Notes under the pieces: generated by a model | Told to the model about the DNA's origin: nothing | The model's input: only the letters and a program-made list of their open reading frames with translations | Database searches by the model: none | Translations under genes and position numbers: made by a program | Assembly: GCA_003021045.1 (NCBI GenBank) | Contig: PXRN01000023.1 | Span: 1-61,367, forward strand | Reading direction: 5' to 3' | DNA from: Halobacteriales archaeon QS_4_69_34 | GTDB lineage: Archaea > Halobacteriota > Halobacteria > Halobacteriales > Halococcaceae | Length of the DNA: 61,367 nt | Shown: one piece after another, positions 36,857-45,695 of the stretch | Numbering within the stretch: position 1 is the stretch's first letter | Layout of the letters: each line of letters starts with the position of its first letter

Positions 36857-38362
36857 TCACAGCCCGTCCTCGACGGCCGACGCCACCGCCCTCGCCCTCG
36901 CGGCGAGGATTTCGGACAGCCGTCCGGCGGCCACGGCGTCGTCGAGCTCGTCGTCGTCGACCCGCTCGATGCGGCCGTCGGCGTGCTTCACGACGTCGAC
37001 GTGGAGATCGACGTACCGGGCGGCCTCGGGGAAGAGCTCGACCGGCGTGCAGACGTTGACGTAGGTCCCCCGACGCTCGCCCTCGGTGCCGCGGTAGACC
37101 GTCTGGTACCACCACCGGCCCTCCCGGAGCCGTGTGAGGGCGACGTCGCCCGCCCGGCGCTCGACCCCGAGCGCGTCGTAGGTTCCCCCGGGCGTCATCT
37201 CGCGGCGCAGCGTCACGCCCGCGTCGTCGCGGTCGGTCACCGCCCCACGGCCCAGCGTGATGGCGCGGCCGTCGGGCTTGCCGTGGACGAGTGCCAGTCG
37301 ATCGCCCTCTCTCGGGCCGAACCCGTCGGCGACCGCGCCGAAAGGGAACGCCGCGGGATCGTCACCGACCGAGCTACAGACCGCCTCGGCGAAGTCGACC
37401 GCGACGCTCGCCTCGCCGCTCCCGGCCTTGATCCGGTGGTGGCCCGCCATCGTCGGAACCACCGCGCGACGCAGGTCGTCGAGCGCGAAGCGCGCCTCGC
37501 GGCCGAACCACACCCACGCCGTCGCGCGCCCACGCCACCGCACCACGGGCGCGTCGTCCGTCTCCAGGGGCGCGTCGTTCGCTTCGGATGGATCGTCCGC
37601 TCCGGGCGGGTCGTCCGTTCTGGCGGGCGCTCGATCCGCGTCGGACGCTCCGGGCGCGAGCGCGGCGTCGACGGCCGCGGCGCGCTCACACAGGCCGTCG
37701 AGCGCGGTGTCGAGCGCGTCGAGGTCGGCGCTCTCGCCCGCGGGTTCGATCCGGGCGCGCCAGCCGGCGGGCGGGTCGGTCGCCACGAGATCGAGCAGGG
37801 TCGCGGCGCTGCCCGGCGCGCTCGCGGTCTGCGTCGTCCCCGCGTCGTCCGGCCCGCCGGCCCCCCGGTCGCGGACGAGGCTCGCGAGCCCGCCCGAGAC
37901 GCGGATCGTCGCGTCGAGGACGGGCCGATCGTCGCGCCACGGCGGCGCGGGGTCGACGACCTGCACGCGCAGGCGATCGCCGGCCTCGACGGCCTCCGTG
38001 GCGTTCGCGTGCGGGAGGAATCCCTCGGCGGGACCGCAGTCGACGATCGCACCGTCGCCGCGGCTCTCGCGGACGACGCCGTCGACGACCGCCGCCGCGG
38101 ACAGCGCGGCCGACCAATCGAGGGCGTCGATGCCGATGGTCCGGAGCCGGTCGGCGAGCGCCGCGACGGCCCCGGGTGTGCCCGAGACGCCGACGCCCTG
38201 CCGGTCGGCGGTCGTCCCGACGGCGGCGTCGTGCTCACGGGTCGAAAACGCCCCATCGAAGCGCTCGCGAATGGTATCGGAGGGCGACACGACGTCGAAG
38301 TCGGCGTCGAGACACAGCCGGGTGAGCGCGGTCGCGTAGATGCCCCGGAGCCGGACCCTCAT
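36857..38362 (-). CDS. RNA-binding ribonuclease FAU-1 (archaeal RNase E/G-like)
   Basis: A 501-residue protein. The N-terminal part (MRVRLRGIYATALTRLCLDA, then an S1-like region DGAIVDCGPAEGFLPHA) and the C-terminal DUF402 domain (RREMTPGGTYDALGVERRAG, WWYQTVYRGTEGERRGTYVN, YVDLHVDVVKHADGRIERVD) match archaeal FAU-1, an AU-rich RNA-binding protein with RNase E/G-like activity. A haloarchaeal Asp/Ala-rich insert is present at residues ~245-290. The start overlaps the upstream small acidic protein's stop by 4 nt (ATGA). Confidence 0.85.
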   Translation of the reverse strand: MRVRLRGIYATALTRLCLDADFDVVSPSDTIRERFDGAFSTREHDAAVGTTADRQGVGVSGTPGAVAALADRLRTIGIDALDWSAALSAAAVVDGVVRESRGDGAIVDCGPAEGFLPHANATEAVEAGDRLRVQVVDPAPPWRDDRPVLDATIRVSGGLASLVRDRGAGGPDDAGTTQTASAPGSAATLLDLVATDPPAGWRARIEPAGESADLDALDTALDGLCERAAAVDAALAPGASDADRAPARTDDPPGADDPSEANDAPLETDDAPVVRWRGRATAWVWFGREARFALDDLRRAVVPTMAGHHRIKAGSGEASVAVDFAEAVCSSVGDDPAAFPFGAVADGFGPREGDRLALVHGKPDGRAITLGRGAVTDRDDAGVTLRREMTPGGTYDALGVERRAGDVALTRLREGRWWYQTVYRGTEGERRGTYVNVCTPVELFPEAARYVDLHVDVVKHADGRIERVDDDELDDAVAAGRLSEILAARARAVASAVEDGL

Positions 38363-38850
38363 CGCGCGTCGGCGTCCCCGCTCGGCTCGCTCGCGGTCCG
38401 ATCGTCGTTCCCGTCCCGATCGTCGCCCGTCCCCTCGTCCCGCTCGATAGTCGTCCCGCCGTCAGCTGTCTCACCGCCGAGCGCCGCCCTGTCGGCGGCG
38501 AACCGAACGCGACCGTTCACCGTCGGGCCCAGCGAGAGTTCGACGACGTCCGCCGAGAGCACGCGTCCGCCCTCGACCGGGACGCCCCACGACGAAAAGC
38601 GGAGGTAGCCCCGGATGTCGTCGGCGTGGGTGTACAGGTCGAGATAGGCGACGGCGTGCTCGGGGAACGCGCTCGTGCTGTGGGCCTGCTCCATGTCCGA
38701 GTACACCGTGTCGAGTCCCTCGAAGAAGGCCTCGAGCCGGTCGGCTTCGTCTTGCGTGGCCGCGACGACGCGCTCCGAGATCGCCCGGAGCTCGTCGGTC
38801 GAGAGCCCCGCCTCGCCGAGTGCGCGCTGGGTCCGCCGGTCGAAGTGCAT
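38359..38850 (-). CDS. Conserved haloarchaeal protein upstream of FAU-1 (possibly DUF7532)
   Basis: A 163-residue acidic protein: MHFDRRTQRALGEAGLSTDE, a helical region RVVAATQDEADRLEAFFEGL, an aromatic block TVYSDMEQAHSTSAFPEHAV and YLDLYTHADDIRGYLRFSSW, then GGRVLSADVVELSLGP and a disordered Asp/Gly/Glu tail. I recall such proteins as DUF7532 but am not certain. Its 4-nt overlap with the FAU-1 gene suggests a linked role in RNA metabolism. It is divergent from the secreted lipoprotein at 39004. Confidence 0.7.
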   Translation of the reverse strand: MHFDRRTQRALGEAGLSTDELRAISERVVAATQDEADRLEAFFEGLDTVYSDMEQAHSTSAFPEHAVAYLDLYTHADDIRGYLRFSSWGVPVEGGRVLSADVVELSLGPTVNGRVRFAADRAALGGETADGGTTIERDEGTGDDRDGNDDRTASEPSGDADAR

Positions 38851-39003
38851 GCACGACCCACGGCGGCCGGCGTCGAAAACGTCACGGTCGCGCCACGACC
38901 CGCCCCATCTACCGAGGCGACGACTGCCGGGCAGCGACGGCTGTATCACCGGCCGGCGGCGGGCAGCCCGAGTCCTTATGCCGCCACCGGACGACCGGCG
39001 GTC

Positions 39004-41160
39004 GTGCGACGACGACGGTTCCTCGCTGCGGCCGTGACCGCCGGCGTCCTCGCCGGGTGCTCCGGGTCCGACGCCGGCCGAACCGCCGACTCGACGACAC
39101 GAGCACCGTCCGCGACGGCCGAGCGGACGTCCGTCGGCGCGGAGGGGCAGATAGCAGCCGACACCGAAGGGAGGACGGACGCCACGGAGACCGTCAGGGA
39201 GACGGCCCGATCCGCCGACGGCGGGAGCCGGCGCGATGACTTCCTCTGGGCCGAACAGGCGCTCTGGCGCGACGAGCGGGTGCGCGAGAACCTCTTTGCC
39301 TACGCTGGACGACACGACCTGACCGCCGTGATCGCTCAGGCGAACGCGAACCGAGCGGACGTCGGGGCGGTCCTCCGCGAGCCGCTCGCCGCCGCGCGCG
39401 AGCACGGCATCGAGGCGTGGGTGAACACGGGCGTGCTCTCACGGATCACCGCCGCCGCGTTCGTCGCCGACGCCGAGAAGCGCGCGACCCACCTCGATCG
39501 GCTCGGGCGGGCGGCCGCCGTCTACGGCGAGTTCTTCCCCGAGGGACGGCTCGTCGTCTGGCAGGAAGCGCCCGTCGGCGGCGAGTGGATCGAGGGTGGG
39601 GCGTGGAACGACCGTGCACGAGAGAAGATGCGCGAGCTCGGTCCGGAGGTGTTCGCCGCCCAGCGCCAGGCCATCGCCGCGGCGGCCCCCGACGTCGACG
39701 TGGGTATTTTCGTCCACTTTCCCTACATCGTCGACTCGAAGCGGCCGGAGGTGTTCGCCGCGCTGTGCGACGAGCTCGACTCGCGCGGGGCGCTTCCGGA
39801 CTTCGCGTTCGTCGACTTCTACCGGGGCTGGTACGAGAAGACCGCGGGACCGGCGACGGCCAACGACGCGGTGACGAGCCTCGTCACGAACGCGCGCGAG
39901 GGCGTCCGCGGACGCGACGTGCTCTATCTCGGTGGAGATCACACGATCAACCCCAAGCACACGCCGGCGAAGCAGTCCCTCCGGATGGATCTCCGTGCGT
40001 CGACCGGGGCGGGAGCCGACGGCCTCGGCTGGTACGCGCGGACGAACTACCGCCCGACCGAACAGGGGTTCGACCCGTTCGTGCCGAACACGGCCGCCCC
40101 GGCGACCGTGAACGGGACGTCGCGCGCCAGCACGGTCACCTTCGCCCGCGACCGCTACCAGTACGCCTACGCCGCGCTGTTCGAGACGCGCGCCGGCTTC
40201 GATCCCGCCCGACGGTTCGACCTCTGGCTCGCCGGCACCGACGTGGGCTTCTACGACCACCGCCTCTCGCTCCGGGCTCGGAGCGGGGAGTGGGTGTTCG
40301 TCGGCGACTTCAGCGGCTATCTCGGGGGGACCTATCCGCCCGACAGCGGCGGCTCGCACGTCTCGATCTTCCGGGCGCTCGACCGCGGGACGTTCCTCGG
40401 CGCGGCCGACGCCCGGGGCCACGACGCGGGGACCGCGACGGGACGTGCCGGCGACGGCGGCACGCTCAAACTCGAGATCGAGACCGCCGACGAAAGCGCG
40501 GACGCGACGCTGGCGTCGGCGCTCGTCGTGCCCTTCGACGTGGGAGCGTACGTCTCGGAGCCGGAGGCGACGGCGCTTCTCGGCGAGCGGGAAATCGGCG
40601 CGTTCGCCCTCGGAGAGGAGCGCGTGGACGCGTCGCTGGAGCCGGGCGCGTCGCTCCGGCTCGACGTAGCCGTGGCCGACGCCGCCCAGCGCCCGCTCGA
40701 CGCGCTCGTCAACCCCGGCCACGGGGCCGTGCTGGAACGGCTGCGGGACGCCGAGGCGAGCGCGGGCTTCGACCCCGGAGCGCGGTTCGACCTCTGGATC
40801 GAGGCCGCCGGGCTCGACGCGCTCGAACGGCCGGCCGAACGGCTCTATCTCGCGGACGGCGGAACCCGGCAGTACGTCGCCGACGCCGCGGTGGCGTCGT
40901 CGGCGGCCCCCGGCGGGGCGGCGTTCTACGGGCTCGATCGGAGCGTGCTTCCCGACCGGCTCGGGGGGCGGGACCTCGCCGTCGAGGGCGACCGCCGGGA
41001 CGGTCGGGAGGTGGAGCTGAAGGCCGCCTACGCGATGCCGTACTTCGGCAGCAGGAACTTCGTGTCGGCCGCGCGGGCGCTCGAACTCGTCGCCGGGGCC
41101 CACCTCGAAGCGCGGACGTTCAGCCTCGACTACGCGGACCTGTCCTCCGGGCCGGGGTGA
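39004..41160 (+). CDS. Large Tat lipoprotein: TIM-barrel-like domain plus two repeated modules
   Basis: A 718-residue exported protein. GTG 39004 starts VRRRRFLAAAVTAGVLAGCS, a strong Tat signal (RRRRFL) with lipobox LAGC; a TATA-like CTTATG at 38975-38980 lies 24-29 nt upstream. Residues ~25-75 are a Thr/Ala/Glu linker. Residues ~80-350 look like a glycoside-hydrolase-type TIM barrel (HDLTAVIAQANANRADVGAV, HGIEAWVNTGVLSRI, RLVVWQEAPVGGEW, IFVHFPYIVDSKRPE, FAFVDFYRGWYEKTAG, DVLYLGGDHTINPKHTPAKQ). Residues ~380-718 hold two related modules (RAGFDPARRFDLWLAGTD and SAGFDPGARFDLWIEAAG). I know no named family; the substrate is probably extracellular polymer, by inference only. Confidence 0.7.
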   Translation: MRRRRFLAAAVTAGVLAGCSGSDAGRTADSTTRAPSATAERTSVGAEGQIAADTEGRTDATETVRETARSADGGSRRDDFLWAEQALWRDERVRENLFAYAGRHDLTAVIAQANANRADVGAVLREPLAAAREHGIEAWVNTGVLSRITAAAFVADAEKRATHLDRLGRAAAVYGEFFPEGRLVVWQEAPVGGEWIEGGAWNDRAREKMRELGPEVFAAQRQAIAAAAPDVDVGIFVHFPYIVDSKRPEVFAALCDELDSRGALPDFAFVDFYRGWYEKTAGPATANDAVTSLVTNAREGVRGRDVLYLGGDHTINPKHTPAKQSLRMDLRASTGAGADGLGWYARTNYRPTEQGFDPFVPNTAAPATVNGTSRASTVTFARDRYQYAYAALFETRAGFDPARRFDLWLAGTDVGFYDHRLSLRARSGEWVFVGDFSGYLGGTYPPDSGGSHVSIFRALDRGTFLGAADARGHDAGTATGRAGDGGTLKLEIETADESADATLASALVVPFDVGAYVSEPEATALLGEREIGAFALGEERVDASLEPGASLRLDVAVADAAQRPLDALVNPGHGAVLERLRDAEASAGFDPGARFDLWIEAAGLDALERPAERLYLADGGTRQYVADAAVASSAAPGGAAFYGLDRSVLPDRLGGRDLAVEGDRRDGREVELKAAYAMPYFGSRNFVSAARALELVAGAHLEARTFSLDYADLSSGPG

Positions 41161-41189
41161 GCGCGAGCAGCCCCATCGGGCCGATGCCC

Positions 41190-42140
41190 TCAGAACGGCA
41201 GTTCGGGCTCGTGGCCGATCGCCGCGACGGCCGTCTCCACGACTCGCTCGATGCCCTCGTCTTCGGCGACGCTCAGGTACAGGTCCGCGTCGAGCTCGCG
41301 CGAGCGGTCGGCCTTCGCACAGACGGTGTACACCGGCACCGAAAAACGCTCCTCGAGGCGATCCCTGAGCGCGAGCTGGTCGGCGAGGGGATACCCGCAG
41401 GCCTCGCTCGCGTCGACGAAGACGAGTACGCAGTCGGCGAGGTGGGCGAGCGCGCTCTCGGCTTGGAGTTCGACCGCGTTTCGCTTTCCCGACTCGCGGT
41501 CGAGGAGCCCCGGGGTGTCGACGAGCTGGTAGCGGACGCGGTCGCGTTCGAGGTGGCCGACGCCGATCCGCGTCGTGGTGAACGGATAGGACGCGGTCTC
41601 GCCGCGCGCGTTCGTGACGTGATTGACGAAGGTGGACTTGCCGACGTTCGGGAAGCCCGCGACGACGACCGTCGGCTCGTCGGGCTTGATGTCGGGCAGC
41701 GTTCGGAGCTCCTCGCGGGCGTCGCCGAGGCGCTCTAGGTCGGCGGCGACCTCCTCGACGACGTCGGCCAGCCGGGCGAACGCCTGCTTGCGGAGCTTGC
41801 GCGCTGTCTCGGGGTCGCCGGAGAGGCGGTGCTCGTACTCGCCGCGGATCTCGCCGGCCGTCCGGCTCGCCCAGCCGACAGTCGAGAGGCTCTCCCGTAC
41901 GGCGTCGACGTCGACGATGGCGTCGGCGAGCTCGTAGTAGAAGGGGTCGATCGCGTCGAAGTCGGGCCACTGGCGCACCACGTTCTCGAGGTTGTCCGCG
42001 CAGACGTTCGCCGCGACCTGGAGCATCGAGCGCTGGGCCTCGACCCCGGATTTCGCTCGCCCCGCCCGCGCCGCCCGCGAGAACGCCGTGTCGATCAGCT
42101 CCGCCGACGTGGGATGGGTGGGGAGCTTTTCGAAAATCAT
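41190..42140 (-). CDS. NOG1/OBG-family GTPase
   Basis: A 316-residue GTP-binding protein. The N-terminal helical NOG1N-like domain (EKLPTHPTSAELIDTAFSRA to ELADAIVDVDAVRESL) precedes the OBG-type G domain: VVVAGFPNVGKSTFVNHVTN (G1), YPFTTTRIGVGHLE (G2), YQLVDTPGLLDRESG (G3), VYTVCAKADRSRELD (G4). It ends after the G domain, shorter than eukaryotic NOG1, like other archaeal members that act in 50S ribosome assembly. ATG 42140 fits the family start MIFEKLPTHPT. Upstream lies a 491-bp gap with repeat copy C. Confidence 0.88.
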   Translation of the reverse strand: MIFEKLPTHPTSAELIDTAFSRAARAGRAKSGVEAQRSMLQVAANVCADNLENVVRQWPDFDAIDPFYYELADAIVDVDAVRESLSTVGWASRTAGEIRGEYEHRLSGDPETARKLRKQAFARLADVVEEVAADLERLGDAREELRTLPDIKPDEPTVVVAGFPNVGKSTFVNHVTNARGETASYPFTTTRIGVGHLERDRVRYQLVDTPGLLDRESGKRNAVELQAESALAHLADCVLVFVDASEACGYPLADQLALRDRLEERFSVPVYTVCAKADRSRELDADLYLSVAEDEGIERVVETAVAAIGHEPELPF

Positions 42141-42631
42141 GGCTTCCCTATTCCGTGGGGAGGTAAAAGGCCGTTCGTCCGACGCGTGCCGCGAACGAGC
42201 GATCGAGACGCGACGAACGAGAGACCGGACGAAGTGGCCGAACGAACGGCCGTCGATGCAGGGTCGGGCGGTACTCCCCCGACAGTCCGTGTGGTCGGCG
42301 CGCGGCGTGCGCGCCGCGGTGCGTTGGCGCGCACGCTCGTGCGAGGGTCGAGTGAGGATCTGCGGTGCGGTCGTGGTTCGGTCGTGGTGCGGTGGCCCGA
42401 GCGAAGGAATCGGTCGGGGAGGCTCGTGAGCTGTGCGGTCGCGGTGGCAGCTGCGGCATGGCGCGGTAGCGGAGAGGATGCGGTGGCGGTCTCTCGTGTG
42501 TCCCGGCACTCGCGAACCCGTCATCTCGCTCCGATGGGTCGACCGAAGCCGTCGTGTCGAGCGAGAAGACGTATGAATCACCTCGTCGAGCGGCCCGAAG
42601 CCGTTAGGCCCTTCCCCGCCGACGCCCGGCC
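42141..42631. other. 491-bp intergenic region with dispersed repeat copy C
   Basis: No gene is supported; the open frames in the stretch are Arg/Ser/Pro-rich. The central part (about 42300-42515) is copy C of the dispersed repeat, reverse orientation. The right ~100 bp hold the promoter region of the RNase Z-like gene. Confidence 0.6.
42300..42515 (-). repeat. Dispersed non-coding repeat, copy C
   Basis: On the reverse strand it reads CGAGTGCCGGGACACACGAG, then GACCGCCACCGC, GCCTCCCCGACCGATTC, CTTCGCTCGGGCCACCGCAC and CGTGCGCGCCAACGCACCG, aligning with copies A and B in order and spacing. The GCTCGGGCCACCGCACC block matches copy A; the ACACACGAGA block matches A and B. Boundaries approximate. 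Confidence 0.6.
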
Positions 42632-43495
42632 ATGCGCATCACCTTCCTCGGGACCGGCAGCGCGATGCCGACCGGCGAGCGATTCCAGACGGGGCTCCTG
42701 CTCGAATCCGGCTCCCCGGCGGGCGACGAGCGCGGCGACGGCCCCAGTAACCGGCTGCTCGTCGACTGCGGGGCCGGCGTCCTCCAGCGTCTCGCGCGCA
42801 CCGCGGTCGGCTACGAGGGCGTCTCGACGGTCCTGCTGACCCACCACCACCTCGATCACGTCGCCGACCTCCTGCCCCTGCTGAAGGCGCGCTGGCTCGC
42901 CGGCGAGGAGCACCTCGAAGTCGTCGGTCCCCGAGGAACGGGGGCGCTGCTCGACGGGCTGCTCGGCGTCCACGAGTACCTCCAGGATCGCATCGATCTG
43001 CGAGTACGCGAGGTGGGTGCGGAGTCGTTCTCGCTGGCGGGCTTCGCAGTCGAGGCGCGGGAGACGCGCCACTCGATGGACTGTCTCGCCTACCGGTTCA
43101 CCCGCCAGGGCGACGGAGAGAGCAACGACAGGGGCACGGGCGGCGCAAACGACGACGCAGCCAAAAGCGACGACGGCGACCCGTCGGCATTCACGTTCAG
43201 CGGCGACAGCGAGGCCTTCGAGGGGCTGGCGCGCTTCGCCGACGGGTCGGCCGTGCTCGCCCACGACTGCTCGTTTCCCGACGCGGTGGACGTCTCGAAC
43301 CACCCGACGCCGAGCCAGCTGGGACGGACGCTGGCCGACTCGGGGACCGACGTCGGCCGGGTCTATCTGACCCACCTCTATCCCCACACCGAGGGCCGCC
43401 ACGAGGAGATGCTCGAATCCGTGGGAGAGAACTACGACGGCGACGTGCGCTTCGCGCGGGACGGGCTGACGATCGAAGTGGGGCAGCCGGCCTAA
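42632..43495 (+). CDS. MBL-fold metallohydrolase, RNase Z-like
   Basis: A 287-residue metallo-beta-lactamase-fold protein. MRITFLGTGSAMPTGERFQT is the RNase Z/AtsA-type N-terminus; the zinc motif is LLTHHHLDHVADLLPLL near residue 68; further ligands are in EARETRHSMDCLAYRF, AVLAHDCSFPDAVDVSNHPT and VYLTHLYPHTEGRHEEM. An acidic insert (residues ~165-190) separates the halves. It may be an arylsulfatase/RNase Z-type phosphodiesterase rather than the tRNA 3' processing enzyme, since the exosite arm is not seen. Confidence 0.82.
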   Translation: MRITFLGTGSAMPTGERFQTGLLLESGSPAGDERGDGPSNRLLVDCGAGVLQRLARTAVGYEGVSTVLLTHHHLDHVADLLPLLKARWLAGEEHLEVVGPRGTGALLDGLLGVHEYLQDRIDLRVREVGAESFSLAGFAVEARETRHSMDCLAYRFTRQGDGESNDRGTGGANDDAAKSDDGDPSAFTFSGDSEAFEGLARFADGSAVLAHDCSFPDAVDVSNHPTPSQLGRTLADSGTDVGRVYLTHLYPHTEGRHEEMLESVGENYDGDVRFARDGLTIEVGQPA

Positions 43496-43555
43496 CCGAC
43501 ACACCCGTCCGCCCCGCTGCGACGGGAATCACGTCCGACGGGCCATCCAGGACGA

Positions 43556-45319
43556 CTATCGGTCCGCCGAAAGCGCCGCGAACAGCGCCTGCACGTCGCT
43601 CACGTCGAACGCACCGTCGTCGTTGTAATCGAACGCGCTCCCGTGAGCCACGACCGTGTCGTCGTCCCGGTCGGCGAACAGCGCCTGCACGTCCACGACG
43701 TCGAACGTGCCGTCACCGTTGACGTCCTCGTACAGGCTGTCGCCGTCGGGATCGCGCGGCAGGTCGCCATCGACCGGCGCGACCGGACGGACGTCGTCGA
43801 GGGCGGCAACCGTCGGGCCGTTGGTGATCGTGACCGTCCGTCCGGTCCGCACGACGCGGAACGCGTCGGCGTACCCGCCCCCGGGGATCGTCCACGTGTA
43901 CGCGTCGACCCGCTCGGCCCCGTGGCCGTCGAGCACCGCCCGGTAGGCCGTCTCGAACTCCCGGGCGTCGGCCGCCGAGTCCCATCTCGTGGTCCAGACG
44001 TAGCCCCGTTCGTCGCCGTTCCCGTAGGGCACCACGCGGTCGCCGGCCCACCCCGAAGAGGGGGCACTCGTGTAGTTGTAGCTGTCGAACGGCCCGCCGT
44101 CGGCTCGATGGAACCCGTCGGTGTCGATCACGGGGTTGTCGTAGGCGGTGCCCTGATACCAGAGCATCGCGTAGATCGACGCCTCGCCGAGCGTGTTCGC
44201 CCCGCCGTCGCCCACCTCATAGCGCGTCCAGCCGTCGCGCGCGGTGTCCGCGACCCGGAGCGACGCCGGTCGCTCGTCCGGGTACGCTTCGGGATGGATG
44301 GTCTGCTCGGTCGAGATCGGAGGACGCTCGTAGGCCGCGTCGACTGCCGCCCAGCCGCCACGATCGAGCAGCCGGTCGATCAGGGCCGGCCCGTCGGAGT
44401 AGGGCTGAACGATCGTCGCGTAGATGCCGCGATTGAGAGCTTCAGTGCCTCCATCGTCGCCGCTCCCGCCGTCCTCGGCCGGCGTCCGCACACAGGTCCA
44501 CTCGACGCCACACCGCTCGACGTACCGTGCCTCGACGTAGTTCGGGTCGCCCTCGGTGAGCCCCCGGGCCGCGAGCGCACCGTCGCGCGTCCGGCGGTCG
44601 TATGTCGCTCCGAGGTCGAACTCCTGATCCTGAAGGGCGTGGGTCAGCTCGTGGACGAGCGTCCGGTTGTCGATGACCGTCTCGCCGCCCTCGGAGACGA
44701 CGACCAGCTCGTTCTCGCCGGGGGCGTAGTAGCCCTGCACCGCCGCCCCCCGTATCGCGTCGAACTCCTCGCTCACGTTCCGCGATTCGTTGACGACAAA
44801 CAGCGCCTCCCAGAGCTGGTTGCGCCACTCGTCGGCGGGAGAGGTGCCGCCGTCGTCGGAGCTGCCCTGTCGGCTTCGGTACTCCTCACGGGTGAGGACC
44901 TCAACGGTCACGTCGATGGTGAACTCGTGCTCACGGAGGTACTCGATCCGTGCCTTCGCTCGGGCGACGTAGGCCTCGCGCTCATCCCTGGAGAGTCCAT
45001 CGCTTTGGTCGACGTCGATCGCCTCGTCGTGCCAGTAGCCGTCCTCCCAGCCGAGGGTGTCCTCGGCGGGGTCCGCACGCGGTTGGCCCGCTGTGCCGAT
45101 GGCGCTTCCGGCGCTCCCGGTAGCCCCGACAGCTCCGGCAGCTCCGACGCTCCCGACACCGCCGACAGCGCCGATACTTCCGGCACTGGGCCCGTCCCCG
45201 ATCCGCTCGGCGGTCGTCGCTCCCCCGACGTCGGCCGGCAGGGCCGCGACGGCGACCCCGGCCGGGACGACGAGCACGGCGACGGCGAGCGCGACGCCGA
45301 CGGCGTTCCGTGTACGCAT
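43556..45319 (-). CDS. Hvo_1808-like surface protein with metalloprotease-like motif and dockerin repeat
   Basis: A 587-residue secreted protein. MRTRNAVGVALAVAVLVVPA followed by GVAVAALPADV is a Sec-type signal peptide. The core carries VHELTHALQDQEFDLGATYD near residue 220 (HExxH, zincin-like), EGDPNYVEARYVERCG and YAMLWYQGTAYDNPVIDTDG, as in Hvo_1808-family surface proteins. The last ~65 residues contain two dockerin-like Ca2+-binding loops (DVNGDGTFDVVDVQALF and DYNDDGAFDVSDVQALF). ATG 45319 lies 26-31 nt from a reverse-strand TATAAA (45345-45350), so the transcript is leaderless; a longer start at 45328 is less likely. Confidence 0.82.
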   Translation of the reverse strand: MRTRNAVGVALAVAVLVVPAGVAVAALPADVGGATTAERIGDGPSAGSIGAVGGVGSVGAAGAVGATGSAGSAIGTAGQPRADPAEDTLGWEDGYWHDEAIDVDQSDGLSRDEREAYVARAKARIEYLREHEFTIDVTVEVLTREEYRSRQGSSDDGGTSPADEWRNQLWEALFVVNESRNVSEEFDAIRGAAVQGYYAPGENELVVVSEGGETVIDNRTLVHELTHALQDQEFDLGATYDRRTRDGALAARGLTEGDPNYVEARYVERCGVEWTCVRTPAEDGGSGDDGGTEALNRGIYATIVQPYSDGPALIDRLLDRGGWAAVDAAYERPPISTEQTIHPEAYPDERPASLRVADTARDGWTRYEVGDGGANTLGEASIYAMLWYQGTAYDNPVIDTDGFHRADGGPFDSYNYTSAPSSGWAGDRVVPYGNGDERGYVWTTRWDSAADAREFETAYRAVLDGHGAERVDAYTWTIPGGGYADAFRVVRTGRTVTITNGPTVAALDDVRPVAPVDGDLPRDPDGDSLYEDVNGDGTFDVVDVQALFADRDDDTVVAHGSAFDYNDDGAFDVSDVQALFAALSADR

Positions 45320-45344
45320 TTCGTTCACCTATCCGCGCCGATGG

Positions 45345-45350
45345 TTTATA
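45345..45350 (-). promoter_or_regulatory. TATA box of the Hvo_1808-like surface protein
   Basis: Reverse-strand TATAAA, 26-31 nt before ATG 45319, the leaderless spacing. Confidence 0.55.
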
Positions 45351-45479
45351 CTACCGGGTGAGGGTGTCATACGCTCGACGGTCGCACGCCCCGAGGAGGG
45401 ACTGTATCGAGACCGCGTCCCCTCCTCTTGCGTACGTTGGCGTTCGCTCCTGCCGTCGATACGTGGGTTTTGTACCGGT

Positions 45480-45695
45480 TCAGGCCCCTGTAGACGGCTC
45501 TCGGTCGCGTCGGAATTCGCGTCCGGTTTCTTGATCGATCGGGTCCTTGAGTTCGCCCATGACTTCCTCGAAGGCGTCGGTTACGGTCAGCAATCCGATG
45601 ACCGTGCCCTCCTCTTCGACCAGCGCGAGCTCCTGATTCTCGGCTTGGAACCGGTCGATCGCGTCGCTGACCTCCTCGTCGGCCGGCAGCGTCAT
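45480..45695 (-). CDS. Detached second CBS domain, CNNM copy 1
   Basis: A 71-codon frame from ATG 45695: MTLPADEEVSDAIDRFQAEN, then LALVEEEGTVIGLLTVTDAF and EVMGELKDPID, i.e. the second half of a CBS pair. In CNNM-type haloarchaeal proteins this follows the first CBS in one polypeptide. Here its ATG overlaps the stop of the upstream part by 4 nt (ATGA), so it could be translated by coupling or be a dead piece. There is no CorC_HlyC domain. Confidence 0.6.
   Translation of the reverse strand: MTLPADEEVSDAIDRFQAENQELALVEEEGTVIGLLTVTDAFEEVMGELKDPIDQETGREFRRDREPSTGA

Noticed and set aside
35780..38608. A 942-codon plus-strand frame spanning the LVIVD gene and FAU-1
   Set aside because: It is a shifted frame of the LVIVD gene followed by the antisense of FAU-1; Arg-rich with no domain.
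39439..41970. An 843-codon reverse-strand open frame under the Tat lipoprotein
   Set aside because: Antisense of the lipoprotein gene and an out-of-frame overrun of the GTPase gene; no domain and no acidic bias.
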